A stretch of DNA of 64,000 nucleotides from Chinchilla lanigera (taxonomy: Eukaryota; Chordata; Mammalia; Rodentia; Chinchillidae): the NCBI RefSeq assembly GCF_000276665.1, contig NW_004955470.1, positions 5,225,497 through 5,289,496 of the forward strand, read 5' to 3'. The notes beneath the pieces are model-generated. The model did no database searches and was not told where the DNA came from. It worked only from the letters and a program-made list of their open reading frames with translations. The position numbers were made by a program, and so were the translations under genes. Shown here one piece after another: positions 63,086 to 64,000 of this stretch (positions within the stretch are counted from its first letter, which is position 1; the number at the start of each line of letters is the position of its first letter).

Positions 63086-64000
63086 AGTAGCACAAAGGGC
63101 AGAGGCTGCAAGTGGCAGGGAGGACTGGCGAGCTCAGGCACAGGCTCAGGAAGTGGGGCACACCCTGCAGGAAGAAGTGGGGCCCTCGAAGTGGACCCAG
63201 TGTGCTTGTGAGAGGAGCCTCTCACAGCCCGAGGGGGGCCCAGGACCCACCCCGACCTGGAACCTGGTGTGGCGGGGCTGCACCAGAACCCAGCAAGCAG
63301 AGCTCCCAGGGAAGGGGCACAACGCCGGCCAGTCCCTGGCGAGGGCCTGGGGACAGTCAGGGCGATGGACTGAAACACAAAGTAGGGGCAGGTTGGGGAG
63401 CACCCAGAGCTCTTCCAGGGCCACCGCCTCAGTAACAAAAGGTTGCTCCTTTGAATCACTGAGGGTCAAATAAAAGAGAGCAGAGGGCCTCATAGGAAGG
63501 AGTGGGATTGAAGCTCATCTACCCCGAATTCCACTCCCTTGGGTGGCGAGGCAGCAGTTCCACTTTCAGGACCACTAAGCAGAAGGGGCCTCCTCTGGCA
63601 GGGCTGGACACTGTGTCCACCCAGAGCTGTGGGAAGAACTGCCCAGGCCATACTTGATCTACAGTGTGGCCCAACACAGGACTTCCAGAGGCAGTCAGGC
63701 TCATGCTGGTCATGCTATTCTAGGCCCCTAGTGAGAACGGTTGCTTCAGAGAGAAGTGTATATTAACTGCTTCAGGCCACAAAGAGTGAGGCTCGGGAAT
63801 TTTAAGAATTATTGAAAGGGACTATTTCTTTTCTCTTGAGGAAGCTATAGAGGAAAGCACCACCAAGAAATGAAGAGACAAAAGGAAATATACCTTGGGA
63901 CTTTGTTTGGAGTCCTGGATCCAGCTCTTCCTGAAGCCAACTGTCTGTGACTTCCTACTTACATAAGCCCCAAAATCTGTCTCTGGTTTCATAAGAGCTA

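Larger units (their letters stand above)
44865..64000 (-). other. Upstream region, probable 5' intron of CRACDL
   Basis: The exon carrying the ATG has a splice acceptor, so the transcript starts further upstream. I found no convincing first exon or promoter in this 19 kb. Content: old repeats near 45.1-45.8 kb, L1 (48590-49725, 51390-52930), LTR-type elements, L2 and MIR fragments and SINEs. 55.3-57.4 kb, 57.9-60.5 kb and 60.9-61.9 kb contain no gene I recognise. Confidence 0.6.

Noticed and set aside
1..64000. CRISPR arrays, bacterial operons, phage or a novel defence system
   Set aside because: No spaced direct-repeat array, no ribosome-binding-site/operon layout; the splice structure and SINE/LINE content are mammalian.

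Overview
The window looks like nuclear DNA from a mammal, most likely a rodent. Coding sequence is split into exons with GT(GC)/AG borders. Between them lie 7SL-derived B1-like SINEs, tRNA-derived ID-like SINEs, old L1M-type LINEs and ERVL-MaLR remnants. I saw no dimeric Alu, which argues against a primate, and no murid B2. The ID-like consensus (GGCTGGGGATTTAGCTC head, GGTACCGG end) suggests a non-murid rodent. Beaver (Castor) is my weak guess, from memory only.

One protein-coding gene is recognisable: CRACDL (KIAA1211L, C2orf55), on the minus strand. Nine coding exons run from the ATG at 44854 down to the TAG at 2943-2945. Joined at the splice sites described here, they give 2838 nt in phase throughout (945 codons plus stop), close to the length I remember for the human protein (about 960). 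The family is related to CRACD, a regulator of actin capping protein; an actin-linked role for CRACDL is inferred from that paralogy.

Layout, left to right: 1-2261 is flanking DNA beyond the 3' end of the gene. 2262-2942 is the probable 3' UTR, with an AATAAA on the minus strand at 2282-2287. 2943-5720 holds the last three exons. 5721-21022 is a long intron with a solo-LTR-like element, MaLR internal sequence and a 2.5-kb antisense L1. 21023-22637 is the single large exon (57% of the CDS). 25636-36653 holds exons 5 to 2, with a CpG-rich patch in the intron between exons 3 and 2. 36654-44784 is an intron filled with antisense L1. 44785-44864 is the first coding exon. 44865-64000 is most likely an intron lying between upstream non-coding exon(s) and the start-codon exon; its content is repeats and unassigned sequence, and no first exon or promoter could be established in it.

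No second gene, RNA gene, CRISPR array or novel system could be supported. The items most worth a second look are a GC-AG intron, a NAGNAG tandem acceptor at the last exon, an intragenic CpG-rich segment, and several recently mobile SINEs with clean target-site duplications.
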